64,000 bases of DNA from an uncultured Faecalibacterium sp. (GTDB lineage: Bacteria > Bacillota > Clostridia > Oscillospirales > Ruminococcaceae), in contig CAKTCK010000004.1 of assembly GCA_934539245.1 (NCBI GenBank), positions 11,711 to 75,710 on the forward strand, in the 5' to 3' direction. Under the pieces are notes generated by a model, which was not told where the DNA came from, ran no database searches, and saw nothing but the letters and a program-made list of their open reading frames with translations. The number at the start of each line of letters is the position of its first letter. Within the stretch, counting starts at the first letter, position 1. Both the position numbers and the translations under genes were made by a program. Shown here one piece after another: positions 47,108 to 55,739 of the stretch.

Positions 47108-47599
47108 TCATTCCGTGTAGCTGACCGTGCGGGGCAGACCCAGCTGCAGCAGCACAGCCTCTTCCTTTTCGCGCATACGCATGGCCTCCAGACCGCCGTT
47201 TTCGTGGTCGTAGCCCAGCAGATGCAGCATGGAGTGGACGGTCAGAAAGGCCACTTCCCGCTGCAGCGGATGCCCATACAGATTTGCCTGCTCCATGGCG
47301 CGCTCCATGCTGATGACGATATCGCCCAGCATCATGCAGCCGTTGTTCTCGTCGATATCGTACTTGCCGTTCTCACCCAGAGGGAAGCTCAGCACATCGG
47401 TGGGCATGGGCTTGTTGCGGTACTGGTTGTTCAGCTCGGCAATGGCAGCGTTGTCCACAAAGGTAACGCTGATCTCTGCAGGACGGTCAAAATGCTCATA
47501 TTCCAGCACAGCGTTGCAGGCGCGGCGGATCAGGATACGGAGCCCGGAGGGCACCTTGACAGCTTTCTGGGAGTTGGTGATCAAAACTTTGTTGGACAT
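47108..47599 (-). CDS. ybeY: Endoribonuclease YbeY
   Basis: rRNA-maturation metalloenzyme, 163 aa. The zinc motif is HSMLHLLGYDHE near residues 126-137 (three His). NKPMPTDVLSFPLGE is also typical. Precedes era in the operon; the dgkA and cdd genes found between them in Bacillus are missing. Confidence 0.95.
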   Translation of the reverse strand: MSNKVLITNSQKAVKVPSGLRILIRRACNAVLEYEHFDRPAEISVTFVDNAAIAELNNQYRNKPMPTDVLSFPLGENGKYDIDENNGCMMLGDIVISMERAMEQANLYGHPLQREVAFLTVHSMLHLLGYDHENGGLEAMRMREKEEAVLLQLGLPRTVSYTE

Positions 47600-47622
47600 A
47601 TCGGTCCACTCCTTTCAAAGGG

Positions 47623-48618
47623 TTATTTAAAATTCTTTTTGTTTTCTTTATTTTCCGCTTCGGCAGCCGGATGGGCGGCACGCTCGTAAGCCTTTACGAT
47701 TTCCTGCACCAACCGGTGACGCACAACGTCCTTATCGGTAAAGTAGCACTGGGCAATGCCGTTCACATCCTTCAGCACCTTCAGCGCGTCCACCAGACCG
47801 CTGCGGGTGCTGCCCGGCAGATCGATCTGGGTCACATCGCCGGTAACGACCACCTTGGAACCCACACCCATACGGGTAAGGAACATTTTCATCTGTTCCG
47901 GGGTGGTGTTCTGCGCCTCGTCCAGAATGATAAAGGAATCATCCAGTGTGCGTCCACGCATATAGGCCAGCGGAGCAACCTCGATGATCTGCTTTTCCAC
48001 CAGACGCTCGTAAGTCTCTGCGCCCAGCATATCAAACAAGCCGTCGTACAGCGGACGCAGATAGGGGTCTACCTTCTGCTGCAGGTCACCGGGAAGAAAG
48101 CCCAGCTTTTCGCCTGCCTCCACCGCCGGGCGGGTCAGGATGATACGGGAGACCTCCTTGGCTTTGAAGGCTTTTACTGCCATGGCAACGGCCAGATAGG
48201 TCTTGCCAGTACCCGCCGGGCCGACACCGAAGGTAATGGCATTGGAACGGATGGCGCTCAGGTATTCCTTCTGCCCCAGTGTTTTGGGGCGGATCGGGCG
48301 TCCCTTGACCGTGACGGTAACAAAGTCCTCGGTCAGCTCCTTTACCCGCTTCTCCGCGCCGTCGTGCGCCAGACTGATGCAGTAGTGCACAGTCTGATCC
48401 TCCAGCGGGGTGCGGTTCTCGATCAGAAGAAGCATTCCCTCCACTGCGCGGTTCGCTGCCGCCACATTGGCAGGCTCGCCGGAAATGCGCAGCTGCGTGC
48501 CGCGGCAGACAGCTGTAACAGAAAACTCTTTTTCCAATAAGCGAATATTCCGGTCACAGTTGCCAAAAACAGCCGCTGCGATCTCTACACTATCCAGTTC
48601 AATACACTTTTCCGCCAT
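47623..48618 (-). CDS. phoH: PhoH-like ATPase
   Basis: 331 aa. A KH-like N-terminal region is followed by a P-loop domain with Walker A GPAGTGKTYLAVAMA near residue 134, RPAVEAGEKLGFLPGDLQQK, and FIILDEAQNTTPEQMKMFLTRMG. PhoH-like proteins are RNA-associated ATPases or helicases of uncertain role. First gene of the ybeY-era-recO operon; the pgpH/yqfF gene usual in Bacillus is absent. Confidence 0.93.
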   Translation of the reverse strand: MAEKCIELDSVEIAAAVFGNCDRNIRLLEKEFSVTAVCRGTQLRISGEPANVAAANRAVEGMLLLIENRTPLEDQTVHYCISLAHDGAEKRVKELTEDFVTVTVKGRPIRPKTLGQKEYLSAIRSNAITFGVGPAGTGKTYLAVAMAVKAFKAKEVSRIILTRPAVEAGEKLGFLPGDLQQKVDPYLRPLYDGLFDMLGAETYERLVEKQIIEVAPLAYMRGRTLDDSFIILDEAQNTTPEQMKMFLTRMGVGSKVVVTGDVTQIDLPGSTRSGLVDALKVLKDVNGIAQCYFTDKDVVRHRLVQEIVKAYERAAHPAAEAENKENKKNFK

Positions 48619-48777
48619 GGAGCTCCTCCCGAATTGCAGAATTTAATGACTATATTGTACCACCAAAATCTTCAGAAGAAAACTATGAAAAGTGCACAAA
48701 ATATTTTCTCGTGTTCCATCGGTTTTTCCATACGAACCGTGTTTTAAAGCTTTTTGATGGCTTTTTTCCGAAAACAC

Positions 48778-48807
48778 TTGACAAAGTATATCGGAGGACG
48801 ATATACT
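48778..48807 (+). promoter_or_regulatory. Sigma-A promoter of the padR operon
   Basis: Consensus TTGACA (48778-48783), 18-base spacer, TATACT (48802-48807). Operator 1 covers the spacer and most of the -10, so repressor binding would block RNA polymerase. Confidence 0.8.
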
Positions 48808-48836
48808 TTAAACACGATATATCGGTTGACGATATA
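48786..48836. promoter_or_regulatory. Twin palindromic operator of the PadR regulator
   Basis: Operator 1 is GTATATCG-N5-CGATATAC (48786-48806), a perfect palindrome. Operator 2 is TATATCG-N5-CGATATA (48818-48836). Their centres are 31 bases apart, close to three helical turns, so two dimers would bind the same face. Placement over the promoter implies autorepression. Confidence 0.78.
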
Positions 48837-48870
48837 AAGACGCCCGATAGAATCCATGGAGTATTTCAGT

Positions 48871-49188
48871 ATGGAAAACCTTGCATTGACCGAATCGACC
48901 TATTATATCCTGTTGTCTCTTTACCATCCGCAGCACGGCTATGGCATCATGCAGCAGACAGAGCAGCTTTCCGGCGGCAGAGTCCATCTTGCCGCCGGGA
49001 CACTGTATGGTGCATTGACCTCTCTGTGCGAAAAAGGCTGGATCCGTCCCCTGCCTGCTGAGAGCGGCAGCCGCAAAAAGGAATACCAGCTTACCACAGA
49101 AGGTGTACAGGTTTTAAAGCATGAGCTTGCCCGCTTGCAGCAGCTTGTGGCAAATGGTGAGAGCATCCTGAAGGAGGAAGCCTTATGA
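48871..49188 (+). CDS. PadR family transcriptional regulator
   Basis: 105-aa winged-helix repressor: TESTYYILLSLYHPQHGYGIM near the start, GTLYGALTSLCEKGWI (recognition helix and wing) and KKEYQLTTEGVQVL. GGAG at 48858-48861 is 9 bases before ATG 48871; the upstream ATG at 48856 has no such site. Likely represses its own operon through the twin palindrome upstream. Such regulators often respond to drugs or envelope stress; the ligand is unknown here. Confidence 0.9.
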   Translation: MENLALTESTYYILLSLYHPQHGYGIMQQTEQLSGGRVHLAAGTLYGALTSLCEKGWIRPLPAESGSRKKEYQLTTEGVQVLKHELARLQQLVANGESILKEEAL

Positions 49189-49688
49189 AGGAAAAGAAAA
49201 CCGTTTTCAAGCTTTTCTTTGTGTGGGATTTTGAAAAAGAAGAGCGCTGGCTGAACGAGATGGCGCAGGAGGGCTGGGTACTGGACAATACCGGGTTTTC
49301 CTTTTATACCTTTGTGCGCTGCGAACCGGGCGAGTATATCATCCGCTTGGAGATGAACCCCAGCAGCGATTACCGCGCCTTTGTAAAGGAACTGGGTGCA
49401 GAATATATCGGTAGCTATGTCAACTGGGTGTACTTCCGTCGGAAAGCGGAGCTTGGCAGCTTTGAGCTGCTCTCGGATATCGACTCCCGTCTGACGCATC
49501 TGAGCCGCATCAATCGGATGCTTTCCCTGATCTGTCTGGCTAATTTGATCATGGGCGTGACGAACTCTCTGAATCAGTTCCGTTACGGCTGGCTGAACCT
49601 GTTGTGCGCAGCGCTGCTCTCCTACGCATTGGGGCGTATCCACGGCATGAAAGCAGCGCTGGAAAAGGAACGCAGTTTGCACGAATGA
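49185..49688 (+). CDS. DUF2812 membrane protein
   Basis: 167 aa. The N-terminal DUF2812 domain has the family pattern FFVWDFEKEERWLNEMAQEG, followed by FVRCEPGEYIIRLE. Two hydrophobic segments lie near 108-145 (LSLICLANLIMGV and LNLLCAALLSYALG). DUF2812 genes are very commonly paired with padR genes and this one overlaps its regulator by 4 bases. Function unknown. Confidence 0.88.
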   Translation: MKEKKTVFKLFFVWDFEKEERWLNEMAQEGWVLDNTGFSFYTFVRCEPGEYIIRLEMNPSSDYRAFVKELGAEYIGSYVNWVYFRRKAELGSFELLSDIDSRLTHLSRINRMLSLICLANLIMGVTNSLNQFRYGWLNLLCAALLSYALGRIHGMKAALEKERSLHE

Positions 49689-49848
49689 TTTGTCAAGCCC
49701 TTCTTTGACACAACCGCAGAGAAAAAAGCGTCGTATCTTTGGATAAAAAGACAATGGCAAACCGATCTCCATCGTGATACAATAGCAAGCGTTGTGTGCC
49801 GCCGCCCGGCGGCCGTTTGGACTGCTTGAAAACAAAGGAGAAGGAACC

Positions 49849-50043
49849 ATGGAACAGCTTTTTCTGATGCCCGGTGAAGAACGATATGAGCGCTTCAAGG
49901 ATGGCAACGGCGTTCCCAAGGTGCACTACTCCTACTGCTCTATGCGCGGTGCATTCTTTGACTGCGAGAGCCGCAGTCTTGAGGAAGCCCAGCGCCTGTG
50001 CGAAAACTGGCTTGTAGGACAGGATCGCTGCTACCGCAACTAA
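49849..50043 (+). CDS. Small hypothetical protein (64 aa)
   Basis: Unrecognised. A 64-aa soluble protein with good ribosome-binding AAAGGAGAAGGAA before ATG 49849 and a strong terminator after it. It contains three Cys, is aromatic-rich in the middle (VHYSYCSMRGAFFDC), and ends CYRN. A possible -10 TACAAT lies near 49779-49784, without a convincing -35. It may belong to the padR module or stand alone. Confidence 0.6.
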   Translation: MEQLFLMPGEERYERFKDGNGVPKVHYSYCSMRGAFFDCESRSLEEAQRLCENWLVGQDRCYRN

Positions 50044-50056
50044 CATAGAACCATAA

Positions 50057-50107
50057 AACCCCTGCCGCTTTGCAGACCTTTCCGCAAAACGGCAGGGGTT
50101 ATTTTTA
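50057..50107. terminator. Bidirectional terminator
   Basis: AACCCCTGCCG (50057-50067) pairs with CGGCAGGGGTT (50090-50100), followed by ATTTTT on plus and TTTTA on minus. It serves the 64-aa gene and the convergent selenium/molybdenum operon. Confidence 0.85.
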
Positions 50108-50115
50108 TATGGGTT

Positions 50116-50931
50116 TTACCGCCACACCTGCGCACAGACAAGCTCCAGTACACTGCCGGCAATGCAGCGGGATTTATCCGATATCAGGAAACAATTGGAA
50201 AGCTCCTCCCGCCGGGGGTCGATATCTGCGATCTTAAAGCCCGGTGTGACCGGATAGCCGCTGCGCAGCAGTCCGCGCAGAATGCCGGAAATTTGTGCTG
50301 TGACCGGGATATCAGCTCCTTCCGGGGTGCGGATGGTAGCAATAGCTTCGCCCTTCTCTACTAAATCGCCAATTTTACGCACATTCATAAAAACACCGCC
50401 AGCCTGTGCATGAATCACCCGCTCTGCACCGTACCCGCCAATAACGCCGGGGATGCCGGTATTGGGGATTGCGCTCCCTTCCCGGATAATCCTGCCCAGC
50501 CGATGACCGCGCTTGGTCTCCACCACGATGTCCACGTCCTGCCCGGCCACAAAGCCGGGACCAAGGGCAATGGTCAGCGGTGCCATATCCCGATGGGTGC
50601 CAAGGTTGCGCTTGGCCAGAATGGCGTCCACTACGACCTCCGGCTTTGCCCGGGCAATACAAGCTCCCTCCGGGTCAACGAGCACCGGAACAGCGCCCTG
50701 CACCCAGACGGACTGTGCCTGCTCCAACGCTTCAATGCGGACGGCACGCAGCCCTTCGACAGTGGCTTCGCCTTCATAGACCGCTTCGCACAATGCTACC
50801 TGACGGCGGATGGCTGCGGGTTTTGTAGTTTCCAATACCAGCACCCGCAGCCCGGCGCTCCACAACCGGTGGATGGTGCCGGTGGCAAGGTCGCCGCCGC
50901 CGCGCACGATGATCAAAGCGTCCTTTTTCAT
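50116..50931 (-). CDS. yqeB: Selenium-dependent molybdenum hydroxylase system protein YqeB
   Basis: 271 aa. The N-terminal IIVRGGGDLATGTIHRLWSAG is a Rossmann-like motif typical of the EF2563/YqeB family, a marker of selenium-dependent molybdenum hydroxylases; VVVDAILAKRN and IPNTGIPGVIGGYGAERVI are also characteristic. Start ATG 50931 overlaps the xdhC-like stop (ATGA) and follows AGAGG. Role in cofactor assembly is inferred from family genome context. Last gene of the operon. Confidence 0.88.
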   Translation of the reverse strand: MKKDALIIVRGGGDLATGTIHRLWSAGLRVLVLETTKPAAIRRQVALCEAVYEGEATVEGLRAVRIEALEQAQSVWVQGAVPVLVDPEGACIARAKPEVVVDAILAKRNLGTHRDMAPLTIALGPGFVAGQDVDIVVETKRGHRLGRIIREGSAIPNTGIPGVIGGYGAERVIHAQAGGVFMNVRKIGDLVEKGEAIATIRTPEGADIPVTAQISGILRGLLRSGYPVTPGFKIADIDPRREELSNCFLISDKSRCIAGSVLELVCAQVWR

Positions 50932-51983
50932 TTCGTTTCCTCTCTGGGGCAAAGTGTCTGCAACAGCACCTCCATAGAGCCGCCGCAGGCAGCAATGGCC
51001 GCATCCTCGTTTTTGCCGTCAGCCGAAAGCTGTAAGCATTGCAGGGCGGGCACAGCCTGTGCCAACAGCTTCTGAGCAGCCTGTACCGTGTAATGCTCCA
51101 TAATGCCGCCGCCCACACTGCCCACGGTACTGCCATCGGGCAGAATGAGCATTTTTGCACCCACATCCCGCGGGGTAGAGCCATGCCGCGCAACGATGGT
51201 AGCCAGCACCGCCGGGGTATGGGCTTTTTCTGCCTGCACCATCGCATCCAGCAATGCGATGGGATAGCCCTCGGTCTGGGGGCGGGCGTTCTTGATCTGC
51301 ACGATCTGAGCCAGAATGGAAAGCGCGATCTCCGCAGCGGTCTGCGCGCCGATGGCAAGGCCGATGGGTGCGCAGAGCGACTCCACTCGCTGACTGTCCA
51401 GACCGCTCTCCAACAGCTGACGGCGCACCAATGCGGCACGGCCACGACTGCCCATCATGCCCACATAGGCCGCAGGCTTTTGCAGGATCTGGGTAAGGCA
51501 ATCCAGATCAAAGGCGTGGGAGCGGGTCAGTACCGCAAAATAGGTCTCGGCCCCGCCGGGCACATCCTGAAGCGCCTGTGCAAAGGGGGCACAGAGCACG
51601 GTATCCGCTCCGGCGGCGCGCAGCTGCTGGGCAAATTCTTCCCGGTCATCTATGGCAAGCACCGGCAAGCCGAGAAGCTTTGCCTGCTTTACAAGGGCAG
51701 TCGCCACATGACCGCCGCCGCAGACTACCAACTGCGGAACCGCACCAAAGCGCTCGGCAAATACTCGCTGCCCGTCCAGTGTAAGAAAGCCCGTAGCGGT
51801 ACAGTCTTGCAAAGCGGCAAGCTGACGCTGCAAAAGCCCAGCGCTCGGGGTCTGCCACAGGGCATCTCCGTCCCGCAGCAGCAGCTGACTGCCTGTCTCT
51901 GTGCCTTCCAGCACGGTAGCCAGCGTATAGCTGCCGGTCTGGTTTGTATCTTGCAGAACGTCTGCAAGCGTTTGTCTGTTCAT
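50928..51983 (-). CDS. xdhC: XdhC/CoxI family molybdenum cofactor insertion protein
   Basis: 351 aa. XdhC proteins bind the molybdenum cofactor, promote sulfuration and insert it into hydroxylases. The Rossmann part LVVCGGGHVATALVKQAKLLG is near residue 85, YVGMMGSRGRAALVRRQLLE follows, then GLAIGAQTAAEIALSILAQI. The second half (HGSTPRDVGAKMLILPDGST, SVGGGIME) is the XdhC N-terminal-type domain, so the two domains are in reversed order relative to some homologues. Confidence 0.9.
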   Translation of the reverse strand: MNRQTLADVLQDTNQTGSYTLATVLEGTETGSQLLLRDGDALWQTPSAGLLQRQLAALQDCTATGFLTLDGQRVFAERFGAVPQLVVCGGGHVATALVKQAKLLGLPVLAIDDREEFAQQLRAAGADTVLCAPFAQALQDVPGGAETYFAVLTRSHAFDLDCLTQILQKPAAYVGMMGSRGRAALVRRQLLESGLDSQRVESLCAPIGLAIGAQTAAEIALSILAQIVQIKNARPQTEGYPIALLDAMVQAEKAHTPAVLATIVARHGSTPRDVGAKMLILPDGSTVGSVGGGIMEHYTVQAAQKLLAQAVPALQCLQLSADGKNEDAAIAACGGSMEVLLQTLCPREETK

Positions 51984-52002
51984 TGGTGTTTCTCTCCCTC
52001 TG

Positions 52003-52233
52003 TTATTGCTCCACAGGCGTTACCTTATCAAACTGTGTTTGGTCCAGTGCTGCCTGCCAGCTCTGCCAGTCCTCCGGCAGCATCCGCCATGCAAGCCCGC
52101 ACCCCGCCGAGATCTCACGCGGCAGCGGGATCAGCCGTCCGGGCACCTGTCGGGCATGGCATTGCTTTTCCCACTCCATAGCTTCTAAGGTGGTACGGAA
52201 GGAAAGCACGATATAGCTTCGTTTTATTCGCAT
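52003..52233 (-). CDS. DUF3343 family small protein
   Basis: 76 aa beginning RIKRSYIVLSFRTTLEAM, the DUF3343 start, with CGLAWRMLPED (the conserved cysteine-bearing CG motif) near residue 44. DUF3343 proteins occur next to yedF/selD-type selenium and sulfur-transfer genes. The start lies 10 bases inside the preceding gene. Function unknown, probably sulfur or selenium handling. Confidence 0.8.
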   Translation of the reverse strand: MRIKRSYIVLSFRTTLEAMEWEKQCHARQVPGRLIPLPREISAGCGLAWRMLPEDWQSWQAALDQTQFDKVTPVEQ

Positions 52234-53372
52234 AAAAGCTCCCGGGCAAGTGCGCAAACTGCCTGCGCCGCCTGCTGCACCTCCTGTTCGGTATTGAAAT
52301 GGGAAAAGCTGAACCGTACTACGCCCTGCTCGGCCGTGCCAAGCGCTTTGTGCATCAGCGGAGCGCAGTGTGCCCCGGCACGCACGCAGATGCCGTAGTC
52401 CTCCCACAGAATATCTGCCACCCGGGCAGAATCCTCCTGTCCGATGTTCAGCGCCACAATGGGTGCACGGGGCTGCATGGTCATATCACCGTATACTGTT
52501 ACGCCCGGCGCAGTACGCACCTGCTCGTAAAACAGTCGGGCAAGGGCGTTTTCCCGGGCAGCAAGGCTTTCTACGCCCTGCTCCAGCAGCCAGCGCACCC
52601 CGGCACACAGCCCTGCAAGGCCGTGCACGTTCAGTGTTCCAGCCTCCAGTGCAGTAGGCATCTGTAAAGGGTGTGCTTCGTCAAAGCTGTGCACACCGCT
52701 GCCGCCCACAAGGAGCGGCGCAACCTGCAACCCGGGGCGCACATAAGCGCCTCCGGTGCCCTGCGGCCCCAAAAGCGCCTTGTGTCCGGTAAAGCAGAGG
52801 GCATCTATGCCAAGCTGCTGCACATCAATGGGCTGCGCACCGGCAGTCTGGGCAGCATCCACGATGAACAGTAGACCGTTCCTGTGGGCAAAGTCCGCTG
52901 CGCGGGAAAGGTCGGTGCCGTTGCCGGTCACGTTAGAAGCTCCCGTCACCACCAGTGCCCGTGTCGTGGGGCGCAGCAGCACTTCCCACTGGTCATAACA
53001 AAGCCGTGCATCGTCATCCACCCCGGTAAAGGAGACCTCTCCCCCCTGCGCCCGCAGCCGGTACAGCGGACGAAGAACAGAGTTATGCTCGCATACCGTT
53101 GTGATGACATGATCGCCCGGACGCAACACACCGTTCAGCACCGTGTTCAGTGCCATGGTCGCGTTGGCGGCAAAAACAATGCAGGAGGGGTCCGGCGCAT
53201 GGAAAAGCTCTGCCAGCGCCAGACGGGTGTCCAGCACGATCCGTGCGGCGTGAAGGGTGGGCTCATGTGCGCCGCGTCCGGGATTGCCTGCCGTATGCAG
53301 TGCCTCCAGAATAGCCTGCTCCACCTGCGGCGGTTTATGCAGGGTGGTGGCTGCGTTGTCCAGATAGATCAC
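52224..53372 (-). CDS. Cysteine desulfurase-like PLP enzyme of the selenium cluster
   Basis: 382-aa class V aminotransferase fold. MIYLDNAATTLHKPPQV at the start, CEHNSVLRPLYRL, FTGHKALLGPQGTGG with the PLP lysine near residue 198, and RAGAHCAPLMHKALG with the active-site cysteine near 336. It resembles the TIGR01977 (EF2568) subfamily found with orphan selD, proposed to mobilise selenium or sulfur for the hydroxylase cofactor. Overlaps yedF by 4 bases. Confidence 0.88.
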   Translation of the reverse strand: MIYLDNAATTLHKPPQVEQAILEALHTAGNPGRGAHEPTLHAARIVLDTRLALAELFHAPDPSCIVFAANATMALNTVLNGVLRPGDHVITTVCEHNSVLRPLYRLRAQGGEVSFTGVDDDARLCYDQWEVLLRPTTRALVVTGASNVTGNGTDLSRAADFAHRNGLLFIVDAAQTAGAQPIDVQQLGIDALCFTGHKALLGPQGTGGAYVRPGLQVAPLLVGGSGVHSFDEAHPLQMPTALEAGTLNVHGLAGLCAGVRWLLEQGVESLAARENALARLFYEQVRTAPGVTVYGDMTMQPRAPIVALNIGQEDSARVADILWEDYGICVRAGAHCAPLMHKALGTAEQGVVRFSFSHFNTEQEVQQAAQAVCALARELLCE

Positions 53373-53983
53373 GGCTTTACCACGTTCCCTGCCTGCGTCA
53401 GCTTTTCGGCAATGGTGTACATGTTGGTCACACTGCCCACCGCCAGCTTCTCGGTAAGGCCGTAGAAATTCAGGCAGGTGCCGCAGGTCAAGATCTCCAC
53501 GCCCTGTGCTTCCAGTGCCTTGAGATCTTCCAGCATGGCAGAGCCTTCACAGGTCAGCGCCGCGCCGCCGTTATAGAACAGGATGGTCTTGGGTAGCTTG
53601 TCCTGCTGGGTCAGCGCAAATACAAAGGCCTTGAGCAGGGTCTTGCCCAGCTCCTCGCTGCCATCGCCCATAGTGGCGGCGGAAATAGCCACTACCGTAT
53701 CGGTGCGGACATCCGGTGTGCAGACGGGAATTTCCTCTGCCGGGGCGTCTGCCGCTTCTCCCAGCGTGAACAGCACACGGTACTTGCGCTCTTCCAGCTT
53801 TTCCGCGCTGTACTGATAGCCCTTCTGCTGTGCCATTTTGGTCAGGTTCTGTACGGCGATCTCGTTGTCCACCAGTACCTCCACCTGTCCCGCGCTCTGC
53901 AGCTCGGAAATTGCCTTTTTTGCTTTGACGACCGGCAGCGGGCAGGCATCGCCCAGTGCATCTACTTTGATAAATTCAGCCAT
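53369..53983 (-). CDS. yedF: YedF selenium-metabolism sulfurtransferase-like protein
   Basis: 204 aa. N-terminal TusA-like domain with DALGDACPLPVVKAKKAI (catalytic-type Cys near 14) and a C-terminal DsrE-like domain with ILTCGTCLNFYGLTEKL. This fusion is the selenium-linked YedF form. ATG 53983 follows GAGGAG by 8 bases. Likely relays sulfur or selenium between the desulfurase-like protein and SelD. Confidence 0.9.
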   Translation of the reverse strand: MAEFIKVDALGDACPLPVVKAKKAISELQSAGQVEVLVDNEIAVQNLTKMAQQKGYQYSAEKLEERKYRVLFTLGEAADAPAEEIPVCTPDVRTDTVVAISAATMGDGSEELGKTLLKAFVFALTQQDKLPKTILFYNGGAALTCEGSAMLEDLKALEAQGVEILTCGTCLNFYGLTEKLAVGSVTNMYTIAEKLTQAGNVVKP

Positions 53984-53997
53984 GCTGATTACTCCTC

Positions 53998-55035
53998 TCA
54001 TTTGTCTGTTACAGTAATTTCAATCTCCTGCTTCGGTAGGAGCTCTCCCACAATGCTTGCAGGCAGACCTGCGGCACGCAATTCCTGCTCCAGTGCCGCT
54101 GCATCCGCCGGGTCTACCGCCAGCAGCAGTCCGCCGGAGGTCTGCGGGTCGAACAAGACCTCCTCCATGGCGAAGCTTATGTTTTCAAACCGGACGAACG
54201 GCCCGGTATGGTTGCGGTTGCGCTGCCCGGCGGCGGTGTACAAAAACGCATCTGCTGCTCTTTCTGCGCCCGGCAGCACCGGCACGGCATCTGCATGGAT
54301 GATGCAGGAGAGCTTGCTGCCCATCATCTCATGCAGATGTCCCAGAAAGCTGAAGCCGGTCACATCCGTAGCGGCGTGGACGCGGTATTTGCGGCTGATT
54401 TCTGCTGCCGTTTTATTCAGGGTGGTCATGGAGCGAATGGCGGCTTCCATTTCCTCCGGGGCGGCCTCGCCTACGCGGTTTGCCGTACACAGCAGCCCCA
54501 CACCCAAGGCCTTGGTCAATATCAGCTTATCACCGGGCACGCCGGTGTCGTTTGTGTACATGCGGTGCGGGTCTACAAGGCCGGTCACGGAAAGGCCGTA
54601 TTTTACCCCACTGTCTGCAATGGAGTGCCCGCCCGCAAGACTGCCGCCGGCTTCTGCCACCTTTTCGGCACCGCCGCGCAAAATTTCGCCCAGCACATTC
54701 AAATCCATATCCTCCGGGAAACAGACCAGATTCAGGGCAGTCTTTACCTCGCCGCCCATGGCGTAGACATCGCTCAGAGCGTTTGTGGCAGCGATCTGCC
54801 CAAAGGTGTAGGGATCGTCCATCATCGGCGGGAAAAAGTCTACGGTCTGCACCAGCGCAATGTCATCCGTAATGCGGTAAACTGCGGCATCGTCCCGGCT
54901 GTCGTAGCCGACAAGAAGATCTGGGTCTTTTTCGCCCCGGGGCAGCTTTTCCAGAATACGGCTCAGCACCCCAGCACCCAGCTTTGCGGTGCAGCCGCCC
55001 CCGGTACAGAATACGATCTTATCTTCCTTACTCAT
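53998..55035 (-). CDS. selD: Selenophosphate synthetase
   Basis: Makes selenophosphate from selenide and ATP. The glycine-rich N-terminal motif [13 protein letters not shown] keeps the essential Cys and Lys, but the second Cys/Sec of the classical GCGCK motif is Ala. [38 protein letters not shown] and [12 protein letters not shown] are all typical. 345 aa is normal. No selA, selB or selC is in the window. Position in this operon indicates supply of selenium to a molybdenum hydroxylase rather than to selenocysteine. Confidence 0.95.
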   Translation of the reverse strand: MSKEDKIVFCTGGGCTAKLGAGVLSRILEKLPRGEKDPDLLVGYDSRDDAAVYRITDDIALVQTVDFFPPMMDDPYTFGQIAATNALSDVYAMGGEVKTALNLVCFPEDMDLNVLGEILRGGAEKVAEAGGSLAGGHSIADSGVKYGLSVTGLVDPHRMYTNDTGVPGDKLILTKALGVGLLCTANRVGEAAPEEMEAAIRSMTTLNKTAAEISRKYRVHAATDVTGFSFLGHLHEMMGSKLSCIIHADAVPVLPGAERAADAFLYTAAGQRNRNHTGPFVRFENISFAMEEVLFDPQTSGGLLLAVDPADAAALEQELRAAGLPASIVGELLPKQEIEITVTDK

Positions 55036-55733
55036 GCACGTTCTTCCTCTTTAAAATGCGTCAGCACGCACGGTATGCCCTGCTGGCGCAAAAGCTGTTG
55101 TATCTGTATGCCCTGCTGGCGCAATTCAGGCGTATCAGCCTGATTGAGCACAGCGTAAAACTGCCGGTCACCCACCGCCTTACGGCCGCCCTGCGTGCTT
55201 GCAAGCAGCTGCGCCAGCACAGGCGGCGTAAGAGGTGCATCCGGCGCAGCTGATAAAAACTGCGGACGGATGGCATCATAACGGAAGCAGACCTCCCGCA
55301 AGGGCCTATCCAGCGCCGAAAGCCCTGCTACCGCCAAAACGATATCGCTTTGGGGCAGCAGCACCGGCTCGTGCGCCGCCGGGACCTTGCAGGGGTGGTG
55401 CTTTGCACCGTCTGCTTCTATAAATACCGCATCTGCCTGCGCCATCCGGCGCAAAAGCTGCGGTGGCGGCAGGGTCAGTTTCCCGTTTTCTGCCGGGGTT
55501 CCGATCACTGCGTAGTGACCCGCTTGCCATAAAGCGATAAGCGCTGCATCATCCGGGGCATAGCAGGCTGCCGGTTGCCGGATGTGGGTAGTCGTCATCA
55601 CAACCACCCGCCAGCCCTTGCGGGCACAGTGGTCTGCCATGGCATACAACAGGGTGGTTTTGCCCCCGCCGCCTACCAGAGAAACGACATGCCCTTTCTC
55701 TGCCAGAAACGGAAGCTCTTTTTCGTTCAGCAT
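55032..55733 (-). CDS. yqeC: Selenium cofactor biosynthesis protein YqeC
   Basis: 233 aa with an unusual P-loop [19 protein letters not shown] near residues 17-35 and [21 protein letters not shown] near 105, the family signature. YqeC is restricted to genomes with selenium-dependent molybdenum hydroxylases and is proposed to act in their cofactor assembly. Overlaps the selD start by 4 bases. Confidence 0.9.
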   Translation of the reverse strand: MLNEKELPFLAEKGHVVSLVGGGGKTTLLYAMADHCARKGWRVVVMTTTHIRQPAACYAPDDAALIALWQAGHYAVIGTPAENGKLTLPPPQLLRRMAQADAVFIEADGAKHHPCKVPAAHEPVLLPQSDIVLAVAGLSALDRPLREVCFRYDAIRPQFLSAAPDAPLTPPVLAQLLASTQGGRKAVGDRQFYAVLNQADTPELRQQGIQIQQLLRQQGIPCVLTHFKEEERA

Positions 55734-55739
55734 CTGCCT

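Noticed and set aside
48691..48777. A T-rich region before the padR promoter considered as a small RNA
   Set aside because: No promoter-terminator pair bounds it; it is simply the divergent phoH/padR spacer.
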